Shown: positions 50,475 to 57,984 of the stretch, one piece after another
Layout: every line of letters begins with the position of its first letter
How positions within the stretch are numbered: the first letter of the stretch is position 1
Source of the DNA: Sedimentisphaera sp050251615
GTDB lineage: Bacteria > Planctomycetota > Phycisphaerae > Sedimentisphaerales > Sedimentisphaeraceae
Direction of reading: 5' to 3'
Length of the DNA: 64,000 nt
Assembly (NCBI GenBank): GCA_050251615.1
Contig: JBFWMM010000004.1
Span: forward strand, 19,438-83,437
Translations under genes and position numbers: made by a program
The notes under the pieces: model-generated
What the model saw: only the letters and a program-made list of their open reading frames with translations
Databases searched by the model: none
Told to the model about the DNA's origin: nothing

Positions 50475-52688
50475 ATGGGAAACAAATGGTTGTGTACCGC
50501 TTTAAGTCTGTGTATGTTCGCAAGCGGCTATGCGAAAGTTTTGTTCAAAGAGGACTTCTCGGCAAAGACAATCTCCGGCGGCGGTGAAATATTAGAGGAG
50601 AGCCTCAACTACAAGTACCACCCTGAAACCGGCGGCAGACTCCGCATAAAGGATAATCAGCTTGACGGCGTCAGCTTCAAACCCGCATGCCTCTCCGAGG
50701 CGCAGGAGCAGCCTGTTTATATCAGCTTTCTGATGCGAAGCCTCAATGAAGATTGCAAGAACAAATTCGGCGGCATCATGCTGTACAAGAACGGCGAGGA
50801 AGTATTCGGCGCCGGCAACGACTACGGCAGCGACAACTTCAGATTCTGGACGGCAGACCGTTCTCCAGTAATAATGGGCGATATAAGACGCCTAATACGC
50901 AACGATGTCCATATGGTTGTAATCAAGATAAACCCTGCCGGTAGCGATGATGCAGAAGTTAGCGTGGCTTTGGATCCGATGTGCCGAAGGAGTATCGAGA
51001 GACAGCCAAAACAGATATGGAACAGCGTTCAGGCGGAACTGAGCTTCGATGAGATCCGTCTGCGTTGCGGTGAGGTCGGTTGCGAGTGGGAATTTGACGA
51101 GCTGGTAATCGCAGACAGCTGGCAGGACATTGTTACCGCGGACGACGAGCCGAGTGAGCTTGTAAAGGAGCTTCAGGCAAACGCAACAGCCACAGGCACA
51201 GCCGAAATGCTCTTTGATAACGTGGCACGTTTTTACGCGGCGGGAGTTGATATTGGCAAACTTCCACCCTCTATGGCGCTTCAAAGGCAGTTTGAGGGTG
51301 TCTCGAAGCTGAAAGACAGTTGGGATATGCGGCCGGTATTTGCCAACGCAAACAGCAGAAAGTACGCATTCTTTGAAGTTGGCCCCGAAATAGACCTCTA
51401 CGGAACAGGCGAGGTTACCGGCTCACTCTTGCGCAACGGCTACAGAATCGACCTCGAAAACAAAGACCGTCCTCAATATGGCGATCAGGAATCACTGTAC
51501 CAGTCTCATCCTTGGGTGATGGGGGTGCGTGAGGACGGCAGTTCATTCGGCATTCTTTTTGACACAACCTGGATTTCGCAGCTCGACCTGCGAGATGGCA
51601 TAGTGTTCAGCGTGCCGGAAAATGCACCGAGCTTCCCTGTAATCGTGGTTGAGGGAAAGAGCCCGCAGGAAGTTACGAAGGGATTGGCCTCACTTACCGG
51701 TACAATCTCCATGCCTCCGCGCTGGTCGCTCGGCTATCATCAGTGCAGGTGGTCATACTATCCCGATGCACGCGTTCGCGAGATCGCAGATACTTTCCGC
51801 GAGAAAGAAATACCCTGTGATGTGATATGGTTCGACATCCATTACATGGAAGGNNNNNNNNNNNNNNNNNNNNNNNNNNNNNNNNNNNNNNNNNNNNNNN
51901 NNNNNNNNNNNNNNNNNNNNNNNNNNNNNNNNNNNNNNNNNNNNNNNNNNNNNCACTGGATAGCCTCCGGTGCGTTCTATCCGTTCAGTCGTGCACATAC
52001 CGCCGTTAATACGGCAAATCAGGAACCGTGGGAATTCGGTGAAGAGGTGGAAACCGCCGCCAGGATCGCTCTGCAAAGACGCTACCGCATTATGCCGTAT
52101 CTCTACACTGCATTTGTTGATGCGGCTCACACGGGAATCCCCGTTATGCAGCCTGTATTCTTCGCAGACCCCGCTGATAAATCTCTGCGCATGGAAGACG
52201 GCGCGTTTATGGTAGGCTCTGATCTGCTTGTTGTGCCAAAATGGGCAACTGATGCAAAGCTTCCGAAAGGAATCTGGCGCCTTATCTCGCTCGTCGGCGA
52301 GGACAGCACAAGCGATAAGTATCAATGTGATGTTTACGCGCGCGGCGGCTCTGTAATAGCGCTCGGCCCCGTTCTTGAAACGACGGCTCAGATACCAGCG
52401 ATTCAGCAGCTTACGCTTCTTGTCGTGCCGGATGAAAATGGCCGTGCTTCGGGGTTGCTCTATGAAGATTCCGGTGAGGGCTTTGAGTACAAAAACGGCG
52501 AATACCTCCGCTCAACCTTTACCGCTCAAAAAGCTGGAGAAAGATATGTCGTAAGATGTACAGACCAGAGCGGCAAGCTCGCTCAGAAGAGCAGAACCGT
52601 AAAAGTCAAAGTGGTTGAAGACGGCATTGTATTTAACAGCCTCGGCGATGTTCTCTGCGATGATGGAGTAACCATAGTCGCGAAATGA
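50475..52688 (+). CDS. Glycoside hydrolase family 31 with N-terminal concanavalin-like domain (interrupted by an assembly gap)
   Basis: Signal peptide (about 1-20), then a LamG/concanavalin-like beta domain (about 22-220) that is not part of the usual GH31 plan. The GH31 N-domain follows (LYGTGEVTGSLLRNGYRI, then WVMGVREDGSSFGILFDTTW) and then the barrel start PPRWSLGYHQCRWSYYPDARVRE and VIWFDIHYMEG. After the gap come GAFYPFSRAH, RYRIMPYLYTAF and C-terminal beta domains. The nucleophile block (WNDMNEP in relatives) and the acid Asp are in the gap. Likely an alpha-glucosidase or alpha-xylosidase on exported glycans. GAAGGG lies upstream of the ATG. Confidence 0.85.
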   Translation: MGNKWLCTALSLCMFASGYAKVLFKEDFSAKTISGGGEILEESLNYKYHPETGGRLRIKDNQLDGVSFKPACLSEAQEQPVYISFLMRSLNEDCKNKFGGIMLYKNGEEVFGAGNDYGSDNFRFWTADRSPVIMGDIRRLIRNDVHMVVIKINPAGSDDAEVSVALDPMCRRSIERQPKQIWNSVQAELSFDEIRLRCGEVGCEWEFDELVIADSWQDIVTADDEPSELVKELQANATATGTAEMLFDNVARFYAAGVDIGKLPPSMALQRQFEGVSKLKDSWDMRPVFANANSRKYAFFEVGPEIDLYGTGEVTGSLLRNGYRIDLENKDRPQYGDQESLYQSHPWVMGVREDGSSFGILFDTTWISQLDLRDGIVFSVPENAPSFPVIVVEGKSPQEVTKGLASLTGTISMPPRWSLGYHQCRWSYYPDARVREIADTFREKEIPCDVIWFDIHYMEXXXXXXXXXXXXXXXXXXXXXXXXXXXXXXXXXXHWIASGAFYPFSRAHTAVNTANQEPWEFGEEVETAARIALQRRYRIMPYLYTAFVDAAHTGIPVMQPVFFADPADKSLRMEDGAFMVGSDLLVVPKWATDAKLPKGIWRLISLVGEDSTSDKYQCDVYARGGSVIALGPVLETTAQIPAIQQLTLLVVPDENGRASGLLYEDSGEGFEYKNGEYLRSTFTAQKAGERYVVRCTDQSGKLAQKSRTVKVKVVEDGIVFNSLGDVLCDDGVTIVAK
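51854..51953. other. Assembly gap (100 N) inside the GH31 barrel
   Basis: Exactly 100 N. GH31 enzymes normally carry roughly 250 residues between the WFDIDYM-like block and the GAFYPFSR-like block, so about 700 bp or more are probably missing even though the frame happens to continue. Confidence 0.9.
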
Positions 52689-52702
52689 CAGTTATTGACA
52701 AT

Positions 52703-52730
52703 CAGCACCACCGGTTAAGAGGTGGTGCTG
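52703..52730. terminator. Perfect hairpin between convergent GH31 and GH85 genes
   Basis: CAGCACCACC and GGTGGTGCTG form a perfect 10-bp stem with an 8-nt loop, 14 bp after the GH31 stop. No T-run follows on either strand, so it may be a weak bidirectional terminator or a 3'-end stabiliser. Confidence 0.5.
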
Positions 52731-52780
52731 GTTATATGTATCGTAATGCACTTGAACGCCAAACCCTGTGACTCAGCATA

Positions 52781-55411
52781 TTACCTTGCGGCGGAGCCTG
52801 CGAGTATTGAATAATCGAGCAAGTCAACAATTGTGTCTGAATTTATGTCAGCTCTTCCGCCGTTCGCTTCAAGCCAGTAGTCGGCCATTATGAACAGGTC
52901 TGAGCTGTTGACCTCACCGTCAAGGTTGAAATCTCCCGCTTTGCAGACAGTAAAACTCCACACATAGCCTTTTGCAGTAAAACCGCCCTCAAGAACTGTG
53001 TCAACGCGCCAGAAATACGCAGTATCATCAGCAATTGTATCGCTCTTGAATTGAGAGTCGTCAAAAAAACCTGCAAATTCAGACGAGGAAGTATCTGCCG
53101 CATAAACAGCATCGAAGCTCGTTCCCAGATAGACATTGTAGCCTTCAGCGCCGCTTACCGGAATCCAGCTGAAGATTACATCCTCGGCCACGTTTATTGC
53201 ACCGCCGGCCGGTTGCGGCCCTGAAGCATTCCAACTCGCCAGAGAGTACGCAACTCCCTGGTTATAAATCCTTGAAATTTTATCCGCGCTGAGCGCCTTA
53301 TCCCATATCGCCACTTCATCTATAAGCCCGTCAAACGCCCGCGAATAGTCATGTGCGCCGCGGCCTATCTGGAGGTCGTAACGGCTCGTGGATATTTCCC
53401 CTGAAACAGCTGTTTCCGCCCGCAAAACGCCATTTATATACGTCTTTATCGCCGCGCCGTCATAAGTACCGACGACGTGGTACCATCTGCCGGTCTGCAT
53501 CAGTGAGCCTGTTACCGCCTCGCTCCACTTCCACCCGACAGCGAGGTTGAATGACAGACAGCCATTATTGCCGCAGCGCAGAACATATCCCGTGTCGCGC
53601 TCGTCCCAGTCATCCTTCGATACGATACTGCCCTGCCAACTCTGATCTTTCCAGCTGTCCGCGTTTATCCATGCAGATACGGTTATACCATCCATAGGAT
53701 TGAGATACGAAGAATCCTCCGGCACCACTACTCCGCTATCGGCTCCATCAAAACGGAGAGCGCCGCCGGCAATGCCGTTTTCCCACTGCACATCACCGCT
53801 CAAGCTGCCGTTTCCAAGCGCGGGTATAGAGTGCGCAATGCTCCCTGTCATCTCATCGAATGGAAAATAGGCAATGCGGTCAAGATGGTTGATTTCAAGC
53901 TCAAGCCTGCTCATATCCGACCTTTCTCCCATGTAGTCAACCGCCTGCACAAGGAGAGTTGCCTGCTCAGCCGTATCACCTGTCGCAGGAATATAATAGC
54001 ANNNNNNNNNNNNNNNNNNNNNNNNNNNNNNNNNNNNNNNNNNNNNNNNNNNNNNNNNNNNNNNNNNNNNNNNNNNNNNNNNNNNNNNNNNNNNNNNNNN
54101 NTCTTGAAAATCAAAATACGGGTCTATCCGGTTGCCGGCCGTATTGACATCCCATCGCCAGGTAGGCAGAATGTCTTGCAGGCTCTTGTAGTTCCAGTCC
54201 TGCGTTGAGCGTTTTTCACCGTCAATATAGAAATCATATCCGTGTCCGGTGGAGAAGTTGGTTACAAACGGAACATCATCAACCGATGAGCTCGCAGGCA
54301 CGTAATTCGCCAGCCCCTTCCACGAATCAGCCGAGAGAGTAACAGACGGGTCGTGATTATGGCCGTTCCAGTAAATCTCTTCGCGGTCATAAAACGAATC
54401 ATTACTGTTTGAATACTTGTACGTCCAGTCGGGGCGATAGATACCGAGAGATGCGTTATGAGCAGCTCCCTGCGGAAATAGCCTGTCCCAGTCAACACTC
54501 GTATCGAAGCCGCTACCTTCTGTATCTATACCTGCAAACACATCGTACTGGCTACGTCCCAGAGAGATGGCCTTTGCGCGGGAATCGGTTATGTTGGTTG
54601 TGCCGTCCCACCAGAAATTCAGGAACATCGTATCGCTGACGAGAGTATCGCCGTACTGAAAGAACCAGTCGTTGGAGTTGTTCAGCTCGTTCTGCCAGCT
54701 GATATAGCCATACTCCACCATAGAATCATACCAGCTCAGCTCAAGGTCGCTGTTGGCGTGGTAGTAGATCATAAAATCACGCATGGCTACGGCGAGGGTC
54801 GAATTGCCGCCGCCTGTCTCCTGATTGATAAACCAGCCGTCGAAGCCGTAGTACTCGGCAACCTCAATGAGCTTGTCGGCGTAGGGAAATCTTGTGCCCT
54901 CTTTCTTCACAAACTCACTCACCCAGCTGATCTGACCGCCGTAGGCTGTTGGCGGCAGGAATATATTGCCGAGAATAGGCACGCCGTTTATGTGCGCGGC
55001 ATCAATCGAATCCGCGCTCGGCGGATGGATAAGGCCGAAGCCGTTCGAGCCACCCCACGAGACATACCTGTCCACATACTGCCAGTAGCCGAAGTTGTAT
55101 CCGCGCATAACATTGCGTACCTGTGAAGTAATATAGTTCGTATCCACTTCACGAAGCGTGCCGAGGGACATAATCTTGCCTTCGTTGTAGCGGGCGTTGG
55201 CGTTGGCGCGATAGCGCTCATCCCAAAACCTGTTTTTAAGGGCAATCGTGCCGCGATTAAAGCGGGCATCAGGGTCTGTCTCGGGAGACCATTCGAGCAG
55301 ATTATCGTAAACACCGTTCAAATGCCACCTTGAAGTGTACGGCTGTTCAAACAGGGCAAAAGACACCCTGCACAGAAACAGGATACAAATCAATTTCAAA
55401 AATCTGCTCAC
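52781..55411 (-). CDS. Endo-beta-N-acetylglucosaminidase, GH85, with LamG, FN3-like and dockerin-like modules (assembly gap inside)
   Basis: Signal peptide (1-19). GH85 barrel (about 60-330): YWQYVDRYVSWGG, IDAAHINGVPILGNIF, the catalytic GFDGWFINQET with Asn196 and Glu198, and WYDSMVEYGYISWQNELN. These enzymes cut the chitobiose core of N-glycans. After the 100-N gap come a LamG domain (about 525-690: IAYFPFDEMTG, then LRFDGADSGVVVP), a beta-sandwich with FSWIPVSGAEGYNVYLG, and two EF-hand-like loops at the C-terminus (GDFNLDGEVNSSDLF and ADINSDTIVDLLDY), the dockerin type I pattern typical of planctomycete secreted enzymes. It lies 19 bp downstream of GH97. Confidence 0.9.
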   Translation of the reverse strand: MSRFLKLICILFLCRVSFALFEQPYTSRWHLNGVYDNLLEWSPETDPDARFNRGTIALKNRFWDERYRANANARYNEGKIMSLGTLREVDTNYITSQVRNVMRGYNFGYWQYVDRYVSWGGSNGFGLIHPPSADSIDAAHINGVPILGNIFLPPTAYGGQISWVSEFVKKEGTRFPYADKLIEVAEYYGFDGWFINQETGGGNSTLAVAMRDFMIYYHANSDLELSWYDSMVEYGYISWQNELNNSNDWFFQYGDTLVSDTMFLNFWWDGTTNITDSRAKAISLGRSQYDVFAGIDTEGSGFDTSVDWDRLFPQGAAHNASLGIYRPDWTYKYSNSNDSFYDREEIYWNGHNHDPSVTLSADSWKGLANYVPASSSVDDVPFVTNFSTGHGYDFYIDGEKRSTQDWNYKSLQDILPTWRWDVNTAGNRIDPYFDFQXXXXXXXXXXXXXXXXXXXXXXXXXXXXXXXXXXCYYIPATGDTAEQATLLVQAVDYMGERSDMSRLELEINHLDRIAYFPFDEMTGSIAHSIPALGNGSLSGDVQWENGIAGGALRFDGADSGVVVPEDSSYLNPMDGITVSAWINADSWKDQSWQGSIVSKDDWDERDTGYVLRCGNNGCLSFNLAVGWKWSEAVTGSLMQTGRWYHVVGTYDGAAIKTYINGVLRAETAVSGEISTSRYDLQIGRGAHDYSRAFDGLIDEVAIWDKALSADKISRIYNQGVAYSLASWNASGPQPAGGAINVAEDVIFSWIPVSGAEGYNVYLGTSFDAVYAADTSSSEFAGFFDDSQFKSDTIADDTAYFWRVDTVLEGGFTAKGYVWSFTVCKAGDFNLDGEVNSSDLFIMADYWLEANGGRADINSDTIVDLLDYSILAGSAAR
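54002..54101. other. Assembly gap (100 N) inside the GH85 gene
   Basis: Exactly 100 N, between the GH85 barrel/beta-sandwich and the LamG region. The true length is unknown. The two sides are in one frame. Confidence 0.9.
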
Positions 55412-55430
55412 GGCAGTATAATTCCCGATT

Positions 55431-57758
55431 TTATTTCTTAATCAATTTTGCAACGAAGCCGCCGCCTGAAGCGAGTTGCACCTCAATGGTATCCTGCGCA
55501 CTGACGGTTTTCTTTTCGACAACTAAGTCTTTCGCATCGGTTGTATCGGCATTCTTGCCGTCACGCCAGATTGTCATTTCGTAATCTCCCTCTTCGAGGA
55601 AATCCAGCGGCACGGAAACCTTGCGCCGGTCCCAGTTGGTAATTGAGCCCAGATACCAATCGGCGCCTTTTCTGCGGGCTGTTGTGATGAATTGGCCGAT
55701 TTCCCCCGCAAGCACTTTCGTATCATCCCAGTTCACGGGAAGCGCTTTGAGGTACTCGGCCCCCTTCGTCTTGTAGTTTTCAGGCTTATCCGCCATACAG
55801 AGCAGGTTTGTGTCGTAGAGAAAGCATATTGCGAGCTCCTGGCACCTTGTCCCCACCGTTTTTACGGGGTTGCCACCGCTCCAGCTCTCGCGCGTCTCGT
55901 TGAGCATACTGCCCGGGGTGTAGTCCATCGTACCTGCGAGCATTCTGGTAAACGGCAGGATTGTCTTGTGTTCGGGGTCGTTCCGCATTGAGCCGCCGTT
56001 CTGCTCCTCGCCGTAAACCGCTTCACGCGTGAGGAGGTTCGGCCAGGTGCGGCAGATGCCTGTCGGTTTGTAACAGCCGTGGAAGTCTATCGCAAGCTCA
56101 TTTCTCGCGGCGCATTCAAGCACCTTGTGATACCAGTTGACCATATCCTGATCATCGCGGGACATAAAATCAATTTTGAGCCCTGACACACCCCAACTGC
56201 GGTAAAGAGCCATCGCCTCTTCCATTCTTGCATCCAGCGCCTGCCAGTGCAGCCACAACATAACCTTTACTCCCTTGCTGTGGGCATATTTGACAAGCTC
56301 GGGGATATTCAGATTGTCCTGCGATGTTGTGCAGTTGCCGTTCCGGTACCAGCCGTCGTCGATAAGTGTGTAAGTCCATTCCATTTCAGCCGAGAGGTCT
56401 ATAAAGCTCTTGAGAATCGACATATCCATTCTGTTGAGGTAGCTGAGCCAGTTCCAGCTCGAAACGCCAGGCTCAATCCATGAGGCATCTGCAATTTTGC
56501 TCGGCTCGTTGAGGTTGAGAACTATATCCGAATTCACAAGGTCAATCGCTTTGCGTCCGAGCATAATAACACGCCAGGGTGAAACGTGCGGCGTCTTTGC
56601 CTGCACGGCGAGGCCTGTTTCGTGGTCTTTACTGAGTGTCGCAAGCAGGGTCAAGTTTTCGCTATTTTCTCTAATCAAGGTGTTCACCCTGACTGATGCC
56701 CTGCCATCGCCTTCAACCTCGTCATCGATTCCAGCAAGAGCCTTGAAACCTGTCGCACCATCGGGCACTTCATAAACGATAACTGCAGAGGCGTGCGTGC
56801 CAATGCCTTTATCGTACGTCTTGCCGCGAATCGAAATTTTATTGCCGTCAACAGACTTGTCGTTCCGGAGGCTTCCCCAGCCCTGCCATGCCTTTATCGG
56901 TTTCAAGTCGCTGAGGTAAACGAGCGAGCCATCAGGCTTTGTGAATGCCGCTTCCGCAAGGCTCACATGGTCGAAATTTCTGTCGCCTTCGGGGCCGGCG
57001 ACAATCTGAATCGTATCGGCATCGCCGGGTAAAGTGCATTCAACAAGCCTTGCTTCATCTTCTTTGGTAAATGCGCCGCTTGAAGCGAGGTTAACCGCCC
57101 TGCCCGGGGCAGTCAGATACATACCGGCCCAGTCTTCGAGGGCGGCTTCAGTAATGGAAAGGTATTTGCCGTTATCCAGTGAGACAGTGAGCGGCAGGCC
57201 GACTATATTTTCTGCTGTGATTGATGAGAGGTTGTCTTTCGGCGATATGGTTTCCTGCATTGTGTTGTAGCTGTTGAAGAACAGAGGCCAGCAGGAGAAA
57301 TCATCGGAGAAAGCAAACTCGCTTCTATCCTCGCTGACTGCAATCTCTTCAGCGAAGCCCGCACCGAAATCATATCTGAACGCGGCACCGTCATTGAATA
57401 CCCTGAACTCCACGGCATACTCTCTCTGAGGAGTTTTGTTTTCTTTTAGGTAAACGACAGCTCTGTTGTAATCATTCGCAATGACAGCCTTCCTGCCGTG
57501 GTTTGTGCGCCAGTTCTCGCGAACGGCTCCGTTTGAAACAGATTCGATTGTTACATCATCTCCAAGGGATGTACCGTCAGAGAGATTCAAGACGAGCGCT
57601 GAGGGCTCAATGACAGATTCGCCATCCATATTCACGCTGTAAGTCAGGCCGGCCTCGGCGTTAACATTGACCGCAACGCTACCATCGGGCGAGAGGACTT
57701 CAAATGCAAAAATGGCTGATGAAACACAAGTGAAAACAAAGAATATCGATTTTAACAT
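55431..57758 (-). CDS. Glycoside hydrolase family 97 with an inserted NPCBM-like domain, secreted
   Basis: 775 residues from the ATG at 57758 (AAGGGA 6 bases upstream); a longer reading adds 19 residues before the signal peptide. N-terminal super-sandwich (20-260) with LSPDGSVAVNV, VFNDGAAFRYDF and EAALEDWAGMYL. An inserted NPCBM-like module (about 278-365) has KAWQGWGSLRNDKSVDGN and YDKGIGTHASA. The barrel has WIEPGVSSWNWL, LIDDGWY, GLKIDFMSRDDQ (Asp530) and LLTREAVYGEEQ (Glu584/585). An Asp in KIDF and a Glu about 55 residues later match the retaining GH97 alpha-galactosidase type more than SusB alpha-glucosidase. Followed by GH85. Confidence 0.88.
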   Translation of the reverse strand: MLKSIFFVFTCVSSAIFAFEVLSPDGSVAVNVNAEAGLTYSVNMDGESVIEPSALVLNLSDGTSLGDDVTIESVSNGAVRENWRTNHGRKAVIANDYNRAVVYLKENKTPQREYAVEFRVFNDGAAFRYDFGAGFAEEIAVSEDRSEFAFSDDFSCWPLFFNSYNTMQETISPKDNLSSITAENIVGLPLTVSLDNGKYLSITEAALEDWAGMYLTAPGRAVNLASSGAFTKEDEARLVECTLPGDADTIQIVAGPEGDRNFDHVSLAEAAFTKPDGSLVYLSDLKPIKAWQGWGSLRNDKSVDGNKISIRGKTYDKGIGTHASAVIVYEVPDGATGFKALAGIDDEVEGDGRASVRVNTLIRENSENLTLLATLSKDHETGLAVQAKTPHVSPWRVIMLGRKAIDLVNSDIVLNLNEPSKIADASWIEPGVSSWNWLSYLNRMDMSILKSFIDLSAEMEWTYTLIDDGWYRNGNCTTSQDNLNIPELVKYAHSKGVKVMLWLHWQALDARMEEAMALYRSWGVSGLKIDFMSRDDQDMVNWYHKVLECAARNELAIDFHGCYKPTGICRTWPNLLTREAVYGEEQNGGSMRNDPEHKTILPFTRMLAGTMDYTPGSMLNETRESWSGGNPVKTVGTRCQELAICFLYDTNLLCMADKPENYKTKGAEYLKALPVNWDDTKVLAGEIGQFITTARRKGADWYLGSITNWDRRKVSVPLDFLEEGDYEMTIWRDGKNADTTDAKDLVVEKKTVSAQDTIEVQLASGGGFVAKLIKK

Positions 57759-57883
57759 AGCACTTCCCTTAATGAATTGTGTAACGCGCTTGAGCGCAAT
57801 CCCGAAAACGACCAACCCCTTCTCCCAACTCCGAAAGTATTTTACAACACAACGGCTCTGCGATAAATAGTAATATTAAACCA

Positions 57884-57913
57884 AATATAGGATAATTGTA
57901 ACATATCGGTCAA
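57884..57913 (-). promoter_or_regulatory. Candidate promoter for GH97-GH85
   Basis: Minus-strand TTGACC (57913-57908) and TATATT (57889-57884) with 18-bp spacing, downstream of the GH127 terminator, giving a leader of about 120 nt before GH97. The leader contains a GCGCTTGAGCGC palindrome near 57788. Confidence 0.4.
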
Positions 57914-57935
57914 ATTGGAGAGGCCGACTAAATAG

Positions 57936-57967
57936 AAAAGGGTCTGCCCCGAGCATGACAGACCCTT
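57936..57967 (-). terminator. Rho-independent terminator after the GH127-like gene
   Basis: Minus strand: AAGGGTCTG pairs perfectly with CAGACCCTT across a 12-nt loop, followed by TTCT. It lies 17 bp after the stop and divides the minus-strand cluster into two transcription units. Confidence 0.8.
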
Positions 57968-57984
57968 ATAACAAGCTTTTTGGC

